From NCBI GenBank assembly GCA_964523945.1, contig CAZGBU010000127.1:1-5158 (forward strand): a stretch of 5,158 nt of DNA. Direction: 5' to 3'. How positions within the stretch are numbered: position 1 is the stretch's first letter; every line of letters starts with the position of its first letter. The stretch comes from CAKTOF01 sp964523945 (lineage in GTDB: Bacteria; Bacillota; Clostridia; Oscillospirales; Oscillospiraceae). Below are positions 1 through 5,158 of this stretch, piece after piece. Position numbers and translations under genes: made by a program. Below the pieces are notes generated by a model. It did no database searches. It was not told the origin of the DNA and was given only the letters and a program-made list of their open reading frames with translations.

Positions 1-31
1 CAATACCAAGTATAAAGTGCTGATGGTATAA
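1..31. other. AT-rich left edge, no readable gene
   Basis: This stretch has 10 G/C bases out of 30, clearly poorer than the sequence that follows. On the plus strand it contains a stop in each frame (TAA at 13-15, TGA at 21-23, TAA at 29-31). The 3' end of spoVAC would be expected here, because spoVAC normally precedes spoVAD, but none of the three short frames can be assigned to it with confidence. The only ATG (23-25) is in the spoVAD frame and meets TAA two codons later. The stretch could be a damaged gene start, a contig-edge assembly error or the border of an inserted element. Confidence 0.5.
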
Positions 32-1030
32 GGCCTCCCGCGCTGGTTCTCTGCTCAGTCATCGGTTCTGTCCTATGCCTCCATCGTCGGGAAAAAAGAG
101 GGCGAAGGCCCGCTGCGCGATTACTTTGACGAAGTGCACGAAGACACCTCATTCGGCCAGGACAGCTGGGAACAGGCCGAAAGCCAGATGCAGGTTCTCG
201 CACTCGACTGCGCGCTGAAAAAAGCCGGTATGAAACCGACTGAACTCGACGTCGCATTCGGTGGGGACCTGCTCAACCAGTGCATCGGCTCCGGCTTTTC
301 GATGCGTGCATCCGGCATTCCGTTCTATGGACTGTACGGTGCATGCTCCACAATGGCCGAAAGCCTGTCGCTGGCCGCCATGGCTGTTGACGGCGGCTAC
401 GCTCGGCGGGCGGCTGCACTCACCTCATCGCACTACGCATCGGCCGAGCGGCAGTACCGTCTGCCGCTTGTCTACGGCGGGCAGCGCACGCCAACGGCGC
501 AATGGACCGTGACCGGCTCGGGTTGTGTCATCCTCTCGCCCGATGGCCCTGGACCGTATGTGACCGCCGCTACAACAGGCACCATCGTCGACAAGGGTAT
601 CCACGACGCCAACAACATGGGGGCAGCGATGGCACCGGCCGCTTTTGAGACGATCCGGGCGAACCTGAATGACCTCAGCCGGACACCGGATGACTACGAT
701 TTGATCGTCACCGGTGATCTTAGCACCCTCGGGCGTGAAATCGTCGTTGACCTGTTCCGCAAGGACGGCGCACCACTTGGTGACGTCTACGACGACTGCG
801 GCGCCATGATCTACCGTCTTGACAAGCAGGACGTTCACGCCGGCGGATCCGGTTGCGGATGCAGCGCGGCCGTTCTCTGCGGATATCTGATGCACCGCTT
901 GAATCATGGTGATTACCGCAACATTCTCTTCTGCGGCACTGGCGCGCTGCTTTCGACTACTTCGACACAGCAGGGCGAATCCATTCCATGCGTCTGCCAT
1001 GCCGTCTCGCTCAGCCGGGAACGGAGGTGA
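32..1030 (+). CDS. spoVAD: Stage V sporulation protein AD (SpoVAD), 5' end lacking a usable start
   Basis: SpoVAD is a thiolase-fold protein that binds dipicolinic acid (DPA) and works with the SpoVA membrane proteins to load Ca-DPA into the forespore. Family hallmarks are visible: IVGKKEGEGPL (83-115), GDLLNQ (about 263-280), GACST with the conserved cysteine at 344-346, ERQYR..YGGQ, TVTGSG, MGAAMAPAA, RTPDDYDLIVTGDLS, GGSGCGCSA and GTGALLS...ESIPC near the C terminus. The conserved N-terminal region is in frame back to about 41 (RWFSAQ), but from 32 to 133 this frame has no ATG, GTG or TTG. The ATG at 23 would give a 335-residue protein, close to the usual 338 or so and putting the cysteine at residue 108, but TAA at 29-31 interrupts it. 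GTG at 134 would lose about 37 conserved residues. The gene may therefore be broken, mis-sequenced or interrupted at its 5' end. Product identity is very sure; the start is unresolved. Its stop lies inside the spoVAE ribosome binding site. Confidence 0.93.
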   Translation, partial: GLPRWFSAQSSVLSYASIVGKKEGEGPLRDYFDEVHEDTSFGQDSWEQAESQMQVLALDCALKKAGMKPTELDVAFGGDLLNQCIGSGFSMRASGIPFYGLYGACSTMAESLSLAAMAVDGGYARRAAALTSSHYASAERQYRLPLVYGGQRTPTAQWTVTGSGCVILSPDGPGPYVTAATTGTIVDKGIHDANNMGAAMAPAAFETIRANLNDLSRTPDDYDLIVTGDLSTLGREIVVDLFRKDGAPLGDVYDDCGAMIYRLDKQDVHAGGSGCGCSAAVLCGYLMHRLNHGDYRNILFCGTGALLSTTSTQQGESIPCVCHAVSLSRERR

Positions 1031-1033
1031 TCC
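1023..1033 (+). promoter_or_regulatory. Extended Shine-Dalgarno site for spoVAE
   Basis: GGAGGTGATCC matches 11 consecutive bases of the complement of the usual 16S rRNA 3' end. The GGAGG core ends 7 bases before the ATG at 1035. The spoVAD stop codon TGA (1028-1030) is embedded in the site, so ribosomes terminating on spoVAD sit over it, which suggests translational coupling. The site decides the spoVAE start. Confidence 0.9.
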
Positions 1034-1034
1034 C

Positions 1035-1397
1035 ATGCTGCTTGACCTGCTTAAAGCGTTCGTAACCGGCGGCATTCTCTGTCTGATCGGTCAGATTCTG
1101 ATCGATAAAACAAAGCTGACTCCCGCCCGCATTCTGACGTGCTATGTCGTCGCCGGCGTCGTGCTCGGCGCATTTGGCGTCTATGAATATCTTGTGGACT
1201 TTGGCGGTGCCGGCGCGACTATGCCGTTGACCGGCTTCGGCTACAATCTGGCCAAGGGCGTGCGCGAGGCTGTCGCAACGGAGGGTCTGCTCGGTGCACT
1301 AACTGGCGGCGTGCGCGCCTCTGCCGGCGGAATTGCCGCAGCCGTGTTCTTCGGCCTGCTCGCCGCATTGATCTTTTCCCCGAAAGACAAATCCTGA
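1035..1397 (+). CDS. spoVAE: Stage V sporulation protein AE (SpoVAE, SpoVAEb type)
   Basis: This 120-residue integral membrane protein belongs to the SpoVA complex, which takes DPA into the forespore and takes part in its release at germination. Family signatures are clear: IGQILIDKTKLTPARIL (residues 18-34), FGGAGATMPLTGFGYNLAKG (56-75), EGLLGALTGG (83-92) and a hydrophobic C-terminal stretch ending in a short polar SPKDKS tail. Predicted membrane segments lie at about 5-23, 34-54 and 98-114; the glycine-rich middle (57-92) may be a re-entrant or interfacial part. Length matches the family (about 115-125). The ATG at 1035 is chosen because a near-perfect Shine-Dalgarno site sits 7 bases upstream and homology begins there; the same frame is open back to 906, but that part only overlaps spoVAD out of frame. 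It begins 4 bases after the spoVAD stop, so the two are co-translated. No separate SpoVAEa gene lies between them, which is the common clostridial C-D-E arrangement. Confidence 0.95.
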   Translation: MLLDLLKAFVTGGILCLIGQILIDKTKLTPARILTCYVVAGVVLGAFGVYEYLVDFGGAGATMPLTGFGYNLAKGVREAVATEGLLGALTGGVRASAGGIAAAVFFGLLAALIFSPKDKS

Positions 1398-1398
1398 T

Positions 1399-1427
1399 GC
1401 ATGATTTGGCGCACACCGGGCACACTA
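1399..1427 (+). promoter_or_regulatory. Candidate sigma-G-like promoter for the small downstream gene
   Basis: GCATG at 1399-1403 fits the forespore sigma-G -35 consensus (GHATR), and CACACTA at 1421-1427 differs by one base from the -10 consensus (CATNHTA). The 17-base spacer is acceptable. The -10 lies 43 bases before the ATG at 1471, leaving room for a short leader. spoVA operons and many small spore protein genes are sigma-G dependent in Bacillus, so the match is biologically sensible. Such short motifs arise by chance, and the gene could equally be read through from spoVAE. Confidence 0.3.
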
Positions 1428-1457
1428 TTGCCGCGGGAAGCCGCACACCACACGAAT

Positions 1458-1462
1458 GGAGG
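1458..1462 (+). promoter_or_regulatory. Shine-Dalgarno site for the Gln/Asn-rich peptide
   Basis: GGAGG lies 8 bases before the ATG at 1471. The spacer plus the last two G's of the site form the perfect 10-base palindrome GGTTCGAACC (1461-1470). This site is the main evidence that the very short, low-complexity frame after it is really translated, and it picks that frame over the competing ones. Confidence 0.75.
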
Positions 1463-1470
1463 TTCGAACC

Positions 1471-1593
1471 ATGGATTGCCGCAACGAGAAAAATTCGCAG
1501 CAGAACCAGAAGAACAATCAGCAGAATCAGAACTCTCAGCAGAACCAGAAGAACAATCAGAGCTATCAGAACCAGAGTCAGAACCAGAAGTAA
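1471..1593 (+). CDS. 40-residue Gln/Asn-rich small protein, possibly a spore protein
   Basis: The product is a 40-residue hydrophilic peptide beginning MDCRNEKNSQ and ending YQNQSQNQK. It has 14 Gln and 12 Asn (65%), 4 Lys, 4 Ser, one Cys (residue 3) and one Tyr, with no hydrophobic core, signal peptide or membrane segment; it is probably disordered with a small net positive charge. SQQNQKNNQ occurs twice (residues 9-17 and 22-30) with a 13-residue period. All 14 Gln codons are CAG. Support for translation is a GGAGG site at proper spacing and a stop shortly before a strong hairpin. It lies 73 bases after spoVAE on the same strand, so co-expression in the forespore is likely. Gln/Asn-rich short proteins occur among spore-forming Firmicutes, and gamma-type small acid-soluble spore proteins are Gln-rich, but no germination-protease cleavage motif of that family is visible, so the spore role is inference. 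I do not recognise a named family. Confidence 0.68.
   Translation: MDCRNEKNSQQNQKNNQQNQNSQQNQKNNQSYQNQSQNQK
1498..1560 (+). repeat. Direct 24-base repeat inside the small gene, 39-base period
   Basis: Positions 1498-1521 and 1537-1560 are identical over 24 bases, starting CAGCAGAACCAG and ending AACAATCAG; the preceding serine codon differs only in its third base (TCG versus TCT). The 39-base period is a whole number of codons, so gain or loss of a unit would keep the frame. The repeat looks like a recent internal duplication within the coding sequence rather than a mobile or CRISPR repeat. Confidence 0.9.
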
Positions 1594-1621
1594 ACCTCAA
1601 ACGGGCCTTACAGCCCAATAC

Positions 1622-1665
1622 ACAGGCGCGGCGCATACGGGACTTCCCGCATGCGCCGCGCCTGT
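1622..1665. terminator. Hairpin between convergent genes, likely bidirectional terminator
   Basis: A perfect 15-base-pair GC-rich stem joins 1622-1636 to 1651-1665. After one A/C mismatch it continues as CGGG/CCCG around an ACTT loop. It starts 28 bases after the small-gene stop and ends 7 bases before the addA stop codon. Flanking T-runs are weak on both strands (plus side ATTCCATTC, minus side GTATTGGG), so strict Rho-independent termination is less sure than the stem itself. Its place between two converging genes supports a shared terminator or mRNA 3'-end protecting structure. Confidence 0.8.
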
Positions 1666-1672
1666 ATTCCAT

Positions 1673-4600
1673 TCAAATCTGATCCATCAAATCAACCGAT
1701 TCACCTGTCGCAAAGAAGTAAACCAAACAGGACCTTGGCCGCTGTCCATACAACTCTTCAACCGCCATACAATAGGTACGCATCTGCGGCAGGTACTGCG
1801 CCGCACGCGCCATTTCTCCGCCCGGCCGGATCCGGTCGGTTTTATAATCGATGACCGTCAGACCGCCGCGCTCATGCAGAATGCAGTCGGCCACCCCCTG
1901 CAACATGATCTTCTCGTCTGCCGGCGCATCCGGGATACAGCGGTTTGCATCCACAAGGATCGAGAACTTCTGCTCACGCTCAAATCGCCCCGTGCGGATC
2001 CGCACGCCAAGCTCAGACGCAAGCAGCCGCTCAATTTCATCATCGCGCACCGCGTCAGCCTGTTCCCTGGTCAGAAATCCGTCCTCCACAAGACGCGCCA
2101 ACTCCGCCGCAACACCAGATATCGCGCAGCGCTCCAGATCGAGATACTGCATCGCCAGATGCGTGGCGCTGCCGCGCGCCGCTGCGTTCATCCGGCTGTC
2201 CGGCGACACAAAGGAATACGTCGGCGCAGCGGGTGCATGCGCTGCTGCCTCAGCATCCAGCTCCCGGCCTTTCATCTGTGTCGCGGTCAGCTTGGATGGG
2301 ATCTGCGTGCTCGCGCGGTGCGCATAGACGAAACGGTACGCACGCTCATCCCAATCTGGCAACGTTTCCGGCCGCGCGGGCTGTTCCTCCGGGACAATCG
2401 CCGGCAATTCGTCTGGTTCTGCCGACGCGTCGTGTACTTCAATTTCCCAGGAAAACCCGTCCGGCGATGCAGCACCCGGCCGGACTGAACCAAGAAGCCG
2501 CTCCGCCCCCTCTGCACGGCGCAATGCGGCCATCAGGATCCAGCTGCCGGGACAGCTCGCCTCGGAAGCGTCAGGCGGTGCATCCACCGACTGTGCAAGG
2601 CGCTTCAGCTCAGCATCGAGAAATCTGCTGCAATAGGTCATCACAAGCCGCTCCTTTGGACGCGTCATAGCGACATAGAGCACACGCAGCTCCTCGGAAA
2701 GCGTCTGCGCCCGCAGCTTTGCCGCAATCGCCTGCTTGGCCACGGTCGGATAGCGCACCCGCAGAACCGGGTCGACCGCATCCGCACCGGCACCCAGTTC
2801 CTGGTCCAACAGCACGGGCCGCGTCAGATCGGAGAGATTAAACCGACGCGACAGGTCGCACAGAAACACCACCGGAAATTCGAGCCCTTTCGACTTATGG
2901 ATGCTCATAATCTGTGCCGCGTCGCCCGCGCCGGCCTGATCTGCGGCAATTGTCCGCCCCTGCGCCTGCAGTCCCTCAATATGCGAAAGGAAATCCACCA
3001 GTAGTCGATAGCTGCCTGCCGTAAACGAGGCGGCATACTGCACAAACGTGCGCAGATTGGCGCAGCGCTGCGCGCCATCCGCCATTGCACCGTAGATCTC
3101 TTCAAAGCGCAGCCGGTCAAAGGCCGCCTGAACCAGTTCATCCAGCGGCAGCTGCCGCGCCAGTGCGCGCAGCGTATCCAGTTCTGACACAAACGCTTCC
3201 ACAAGCGGGTCGCTCTCCCGCGCCGCACGCAGCGCGGTATATAGATCGCTGCGCCGGTCAAGTGCGCGGATATCGGCCAAAAGATCAGACGGCCATGCAA
3301 ACAATGGGCTGTTGAGCACAGCCAGCAGCGGAATATCCTGATGTGGGTTATCGAGCAGCTGGAGCACGGCAAGCAGCGTCTGTACCTCTGCTGAAGCGAG
3401 CAGATCGCCGCTCTGGTCGGAGCTAGCGCGAACGCCCCGCGCCGCCAACGCACGCCGGTACCGCTCCGCTGCACTGCGCGGCGAGCGCATCAGAATGACG
3501 ATGTCGCCCGGCGTCAACGGCCGCATACCGCCTGCACCATCCGACACCTCCGTTTTTTTCTGCAGCATGCGTGCGATGCGCGCCGCAACGAATTCCGCCT
3601 CCGCCTCAGTCTTCCCCGGCGCGTCCTCGCCGCCAGCTGTTCGAATCGCATGCAGCTCAACCAGTGGCGCCGCAGCCGGTGCGAAAGCCGCTCCCGGTAC
3701 CAGCGCCTCGTCAGCCGTATAGTTCAGATCACCAACCCGCTCGGACATCACCATCCGGAACACATGGTTGGCCGCTGCCAAAATCTCGGGCCGCGAGCGG
3801 AAATTCTGCGTCAGTCGGATGCGCCGCGGTTCACCTGGTGCAGCATCTGCCGCCTCAGCAAACGATCGGTACTTCCGCAGAAAGATCGACGGGTCGGCCA
3901 AGCGGAAACGATAGATCGACTGTTTGACATCACCTACTAGGAACAGCCGCGCTCCGTCGTCGGAAACCGCCTGAAAAATTGCATCCTGCACGGCGTTCGT
4001 ATCCTGATACTCGTCAACCATGACCTCGCGGTAGTGTGCAGCAACCTCCCGTGCAACCTGAGGACGGGAGAGGAGGCGCAGCGCACAGTGCTCCAGGTCA
4101 GAAAAGTCCACAAGCCGCCGACGGTTTTTTTCCGCGTCATAGGCCTCCGAGAATTCCGCAACCAGCGTCAGCAGCGCGCCAACCTGAACGGCTGAGGCCG
4201 CCAGATCGCACAGCACTTCGTCCGAGCCGGAAGCAAACGGCGCAAGCGCGCGCTCTGTCGCGTGCTTGACCCGATCGCGCGTTGCCTTGATCTGCTCCTG
4301 GAGCGTGGGATCTTCAAACTTCCGAACCGGCCGGAACGACACGTGATGCACGCCGCGCAATGCGCGCAGCGTGTCCCAATCCGCCGCATCCGACATTGAG
4401 CGGAGTTGGCCAAGCATGCTCTCAAGCGTCGGGACATAGGCTGTCTCCAGCTTCTCATACTGCGCCGCCGCATCGCGCGCAGACTGCAGCACCGGCAAAA
4501 GCTCGCGTGCCGTCTGCCGTGCGGATTCCACAAGCCAGGCACCCCACGGCGTATGCGCCGCATCGTCATATGGCGCATTCAGCGTCTCGCGGCACGTATC

Positions 4601-5158
4601 GATCCAGGCATCCGGATCGGCGTGGCACTGTGTCTTGTCATACGTTTCCAGCACAATCTGCTCAAGCGTCCGGTCGTCGCGGCCAAAGCCCAACGTGTCG
4701 GCCAGCTGCTGAAAGGCTGAGCCGGGATCCATGCTCTCATAGGCACGCTCCAGCACGCCGGCAAGAACACGTCCGCGTAGCACAGCGCACTCCGCCTCCT
4801 CTGCCACACGGAATGCCGGATCCATCCCCGCTTCGTCCGCATGCGTCCGCAGCAGTTCGGAGCAGAAAGCGTGCACAGTCGAGATCTGCGCGGCATGCAG
4901 TCGGTTGAGCTGCCGGAGCAGATGCAGATTCTCCGGCTCAGCCGCCAGGCGTTCGCTGAGTGCGCTGGCGATCTTGGTGCGCAGCTCTGCGGCAGCTGCC
5001 TTTGTATATGTAATAATCAGAAATTCATCGACATCGCGCGGATCGTTTCGGTCGCAGACCATCCCGAGCAGCCGGTCGACCAGCACCTTTGTCTTACCGG
5101 AGCCGGCCGCAGCTGATACCAGAAGCTGTCCGTCCCGATTGTCTACAACGGCCTGCTG
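1673..5158 (-). CDS. addA: AddA, helicase-nuclease subunit of AddAB (5' end outside window)
   Basis: AddA is the 3'-5' SF1A helicase and nuclease subunit of AddAB, the RecBCD counterpart of Firmicutes, which resects double-strand breaks for RecA in the cytoplasm. The 1161 residues in the window (counted from the right edge) show all expected motifs: Walker A AAAGSGKT (16-23), motif Ia TYTKAAAAELR (50-60), ISTVHAFC (92-99), Walker B VMVDEYQDT (379-387), motif III GDVKQSIYRFR (409-419), motif IV NFRSR (452-456), motif V IHKSKGLEFPVVF (753-765) and motif VI LRVLYVAMTRPKERL (824-838). The C-terminal RecB-type nuclease has GSATH with His 1000, QGVADCIL with Asp 1091, VIDYKTD with Asp 1104 and Lys 1106, and QYLPQMRTY following, so both helicase and nuclease look active. 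Walker A lies before the first in-frame GTG (5086), so the true start is beyond the edge, probably by only 10-20 residues given the QQAVV Q-motif at the border. addB normally lies directly upstream, which would be to the right. The stop is TGA at 1673-1675. No frameshift or missing catalytic residue is seen. Confidence 0.97.
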   Translation of the reverse strand, partial: QQAVVDNRDGQLLVSAAAGSGKTKVLVDRLLGMVCDRNDPRDVDEFLIITYTKAAAAELRTKIASALSERLAAEPENLHLLRQLNRLHAAQISTVHAFCSELLRTHADEAGMDPAFRVAEEAECAVLRGRVLAGVLERAYESMDPGSAFQQLADTLGFGRDDRTLEQIVLETYDKTQCHADPDAWIDTCRETLNAPYDDAAHTPWGAWLVESARQTARELLPVLQSARDAAAQYEKLETAYVPTLESMLGQLRSMSDAADWDTLRALRGVHHVSFRPVRKFEDPTLQEQIKATRDRVKHATERALAPFASGSDEVLCDLAASAVQVGALLTLVAEFSEAYDAEKNRRRLVDFSDLEHCALRLLSRPQVAREVAAHYREVMVDEYQDTNAVQDAIFQAVSDDGARLFLVGDVKQSIYRFRLADPSIFLRKYRSFAEAADAAPGEPRRIRLTQNFRSRPEILAAANHVFRMVMSERVGDLNYTADEALVPGAAFAPAAAPLVELHAIRTAGGEDAPGKTEAEAEFVAARIARMLQKKTEVSDGAGGMRPLTPGDIVILMRSPRSAAERYRRALAARGVRASSDQSGDLLASAEVQTLLAVLQLLDNPHQDIPLLAVLNSPLFAWPSDLLADIRALDRRSDLYTALRAARESDPLVEAFVSELDTLRALARQLPLDELVQAAFDRLRFEEIYGAMADGAQRCANLRTFVQYAASFTAGSYRLLVDFLSHIEGLQAQGRTIAADQAGAGDAAQIMSIHKSKGLEFPVVFLCDLSRRFNLSDLTRPVLLDQELGAGADAVDPVLRVRYPTVAKQAIAAKLRAQTLSEELRVLYVAMTRPKERLVMTYCSRFLDAELKRLAQSVDAPPDASEASCPGSWILMAALRRAEGAERLLGSVRPGAASPDGFSWEIEVHDASAEPDELPAIVPEEQPARPETLPDWDERAYRFVYAHRASTQIPSKLTATQMKGRELDAEAAAHAPAAPTYSFVSPDSRMNAAARGSATHLAMQYLDLERCAISGVAAELARLVEDGFLTREQADAVRDDEIERLLASELGVRIRTGRFEREQKFSILVDANRCIPDAPADEKIMLQGVADCILHERGGLTVIDYKTDRIRPGGEMARAAQYLPQMRTYCMAVEELYGQRPRSCLVYFFATGESVDLMDQI

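Noticed and set aside
134..1030. GTG at 134 as the real spoVAD start
   Set aside because: It would remove the conserved IVGKKEGEGPL region encoded in frame just upstream (83-115), and no good ribosome site precedes it.
425..1075. Minus-strand frame opposite spoVAD
   Set aside because: It lies wholly antisense to well-conserved spoVAD and the start of spoVAE and has no recognisable motif.
906..1397. Longer reading of spoVAE starting at 906
   Set aside because: The extra 43 residues overlap spoVAD out of frame and have no SpoVA similarity; the ATG at 1035 has a near-perfect ribosome site.
1454..1475. tRNA-like T-arm (GGTTCGAACC)
   Set aside because: No matching T-stem, anticodon arm or acceptor stem is present on either strand; it is just a palindrome before a start codon.
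1498..1560. CRISPR-like or mobile repeat
   Set aside because: There are only two units, in frame within a coding sequence, with a coding-type spacer and no cas or transposase gene in the window.
1401..1682. Plus-strand frame with an acidic Glu/Ser/Pro repeat
   Set aside because: It is the shifted reading of the Gln/Asn repeat, has no ribosome site before its ATG, and runs through the hairpin into the end of addA.
1397..2488. Long plus-strand open frame after spoVAE
   Set aside because: It reads through the hairpin and most of it is antisense to addA; Arg-rich composition with no family features, typical of a shadow frame in GC-rich DNA.
1673..5086. GTG at 5086 as the start of addA
   Set aside because: The same frame continues to the window edge and encodes the essential Walker A motif upstream of that codon.

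Overview
The window looks like a piece of chromosome from an endospore-forming Firmicute of the class Clostridia. The GC content is moderately high (roughly 60% by eye), the genes have strong Shine-Dalgarno sites, and two recognisable proteins (SpoVAD, SpoVAE) belong to the spore DPA-uptake system. Spore formation plus this base composition fits Oscillospiraceae-like gut Clostridia, but the genus cannot be fixed from this sequence alone.

Layout, left to right. Positions 1-31 are AT-rich and carry stops in all three forward frames. SpoVAD homology starts abruptly just after them and runs to 1030 on the plus strand. spoVAE follows at 1035-1397, with the spoVAD stop codon buried inside its Shine-Dalgarno site. 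After a 73-base gap, which holds a weak candidate sporulation (sigma-G-type) promoter and a good Shine-Dalgarno site, comes a 40-codon gene (1471-1593) for a peptide that is 65% Gln+Asn. A strong hairpin (1622-1665) then separates this plus-strand group from a long minus-strand gene, addA (1673 to beyond 5158). addA encodes the helicase-nuclease subunit of AddAB, and its first codons lie outside the right edge.

SpoVAD and SpoVAE act together, with other SpoVA proteins normally encoded just upstream (spoVAC), to move dipicolinic acid across the inner forespore membrane. The Gln/Asn peptide sits at the end of the spoVA group, before the hairpin, and may be a small spore protein; that is inference from position and composition. 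addA is convergent and functionally separate (double-strand break repair by end resection).

I see no new multi-gene system. The points most worth a second look are the damaged or mis-assembled 5' end of spoVAD, the unannotated-looking Gln/Asn peptide gene with its internal repeat, and its possible own promoter.
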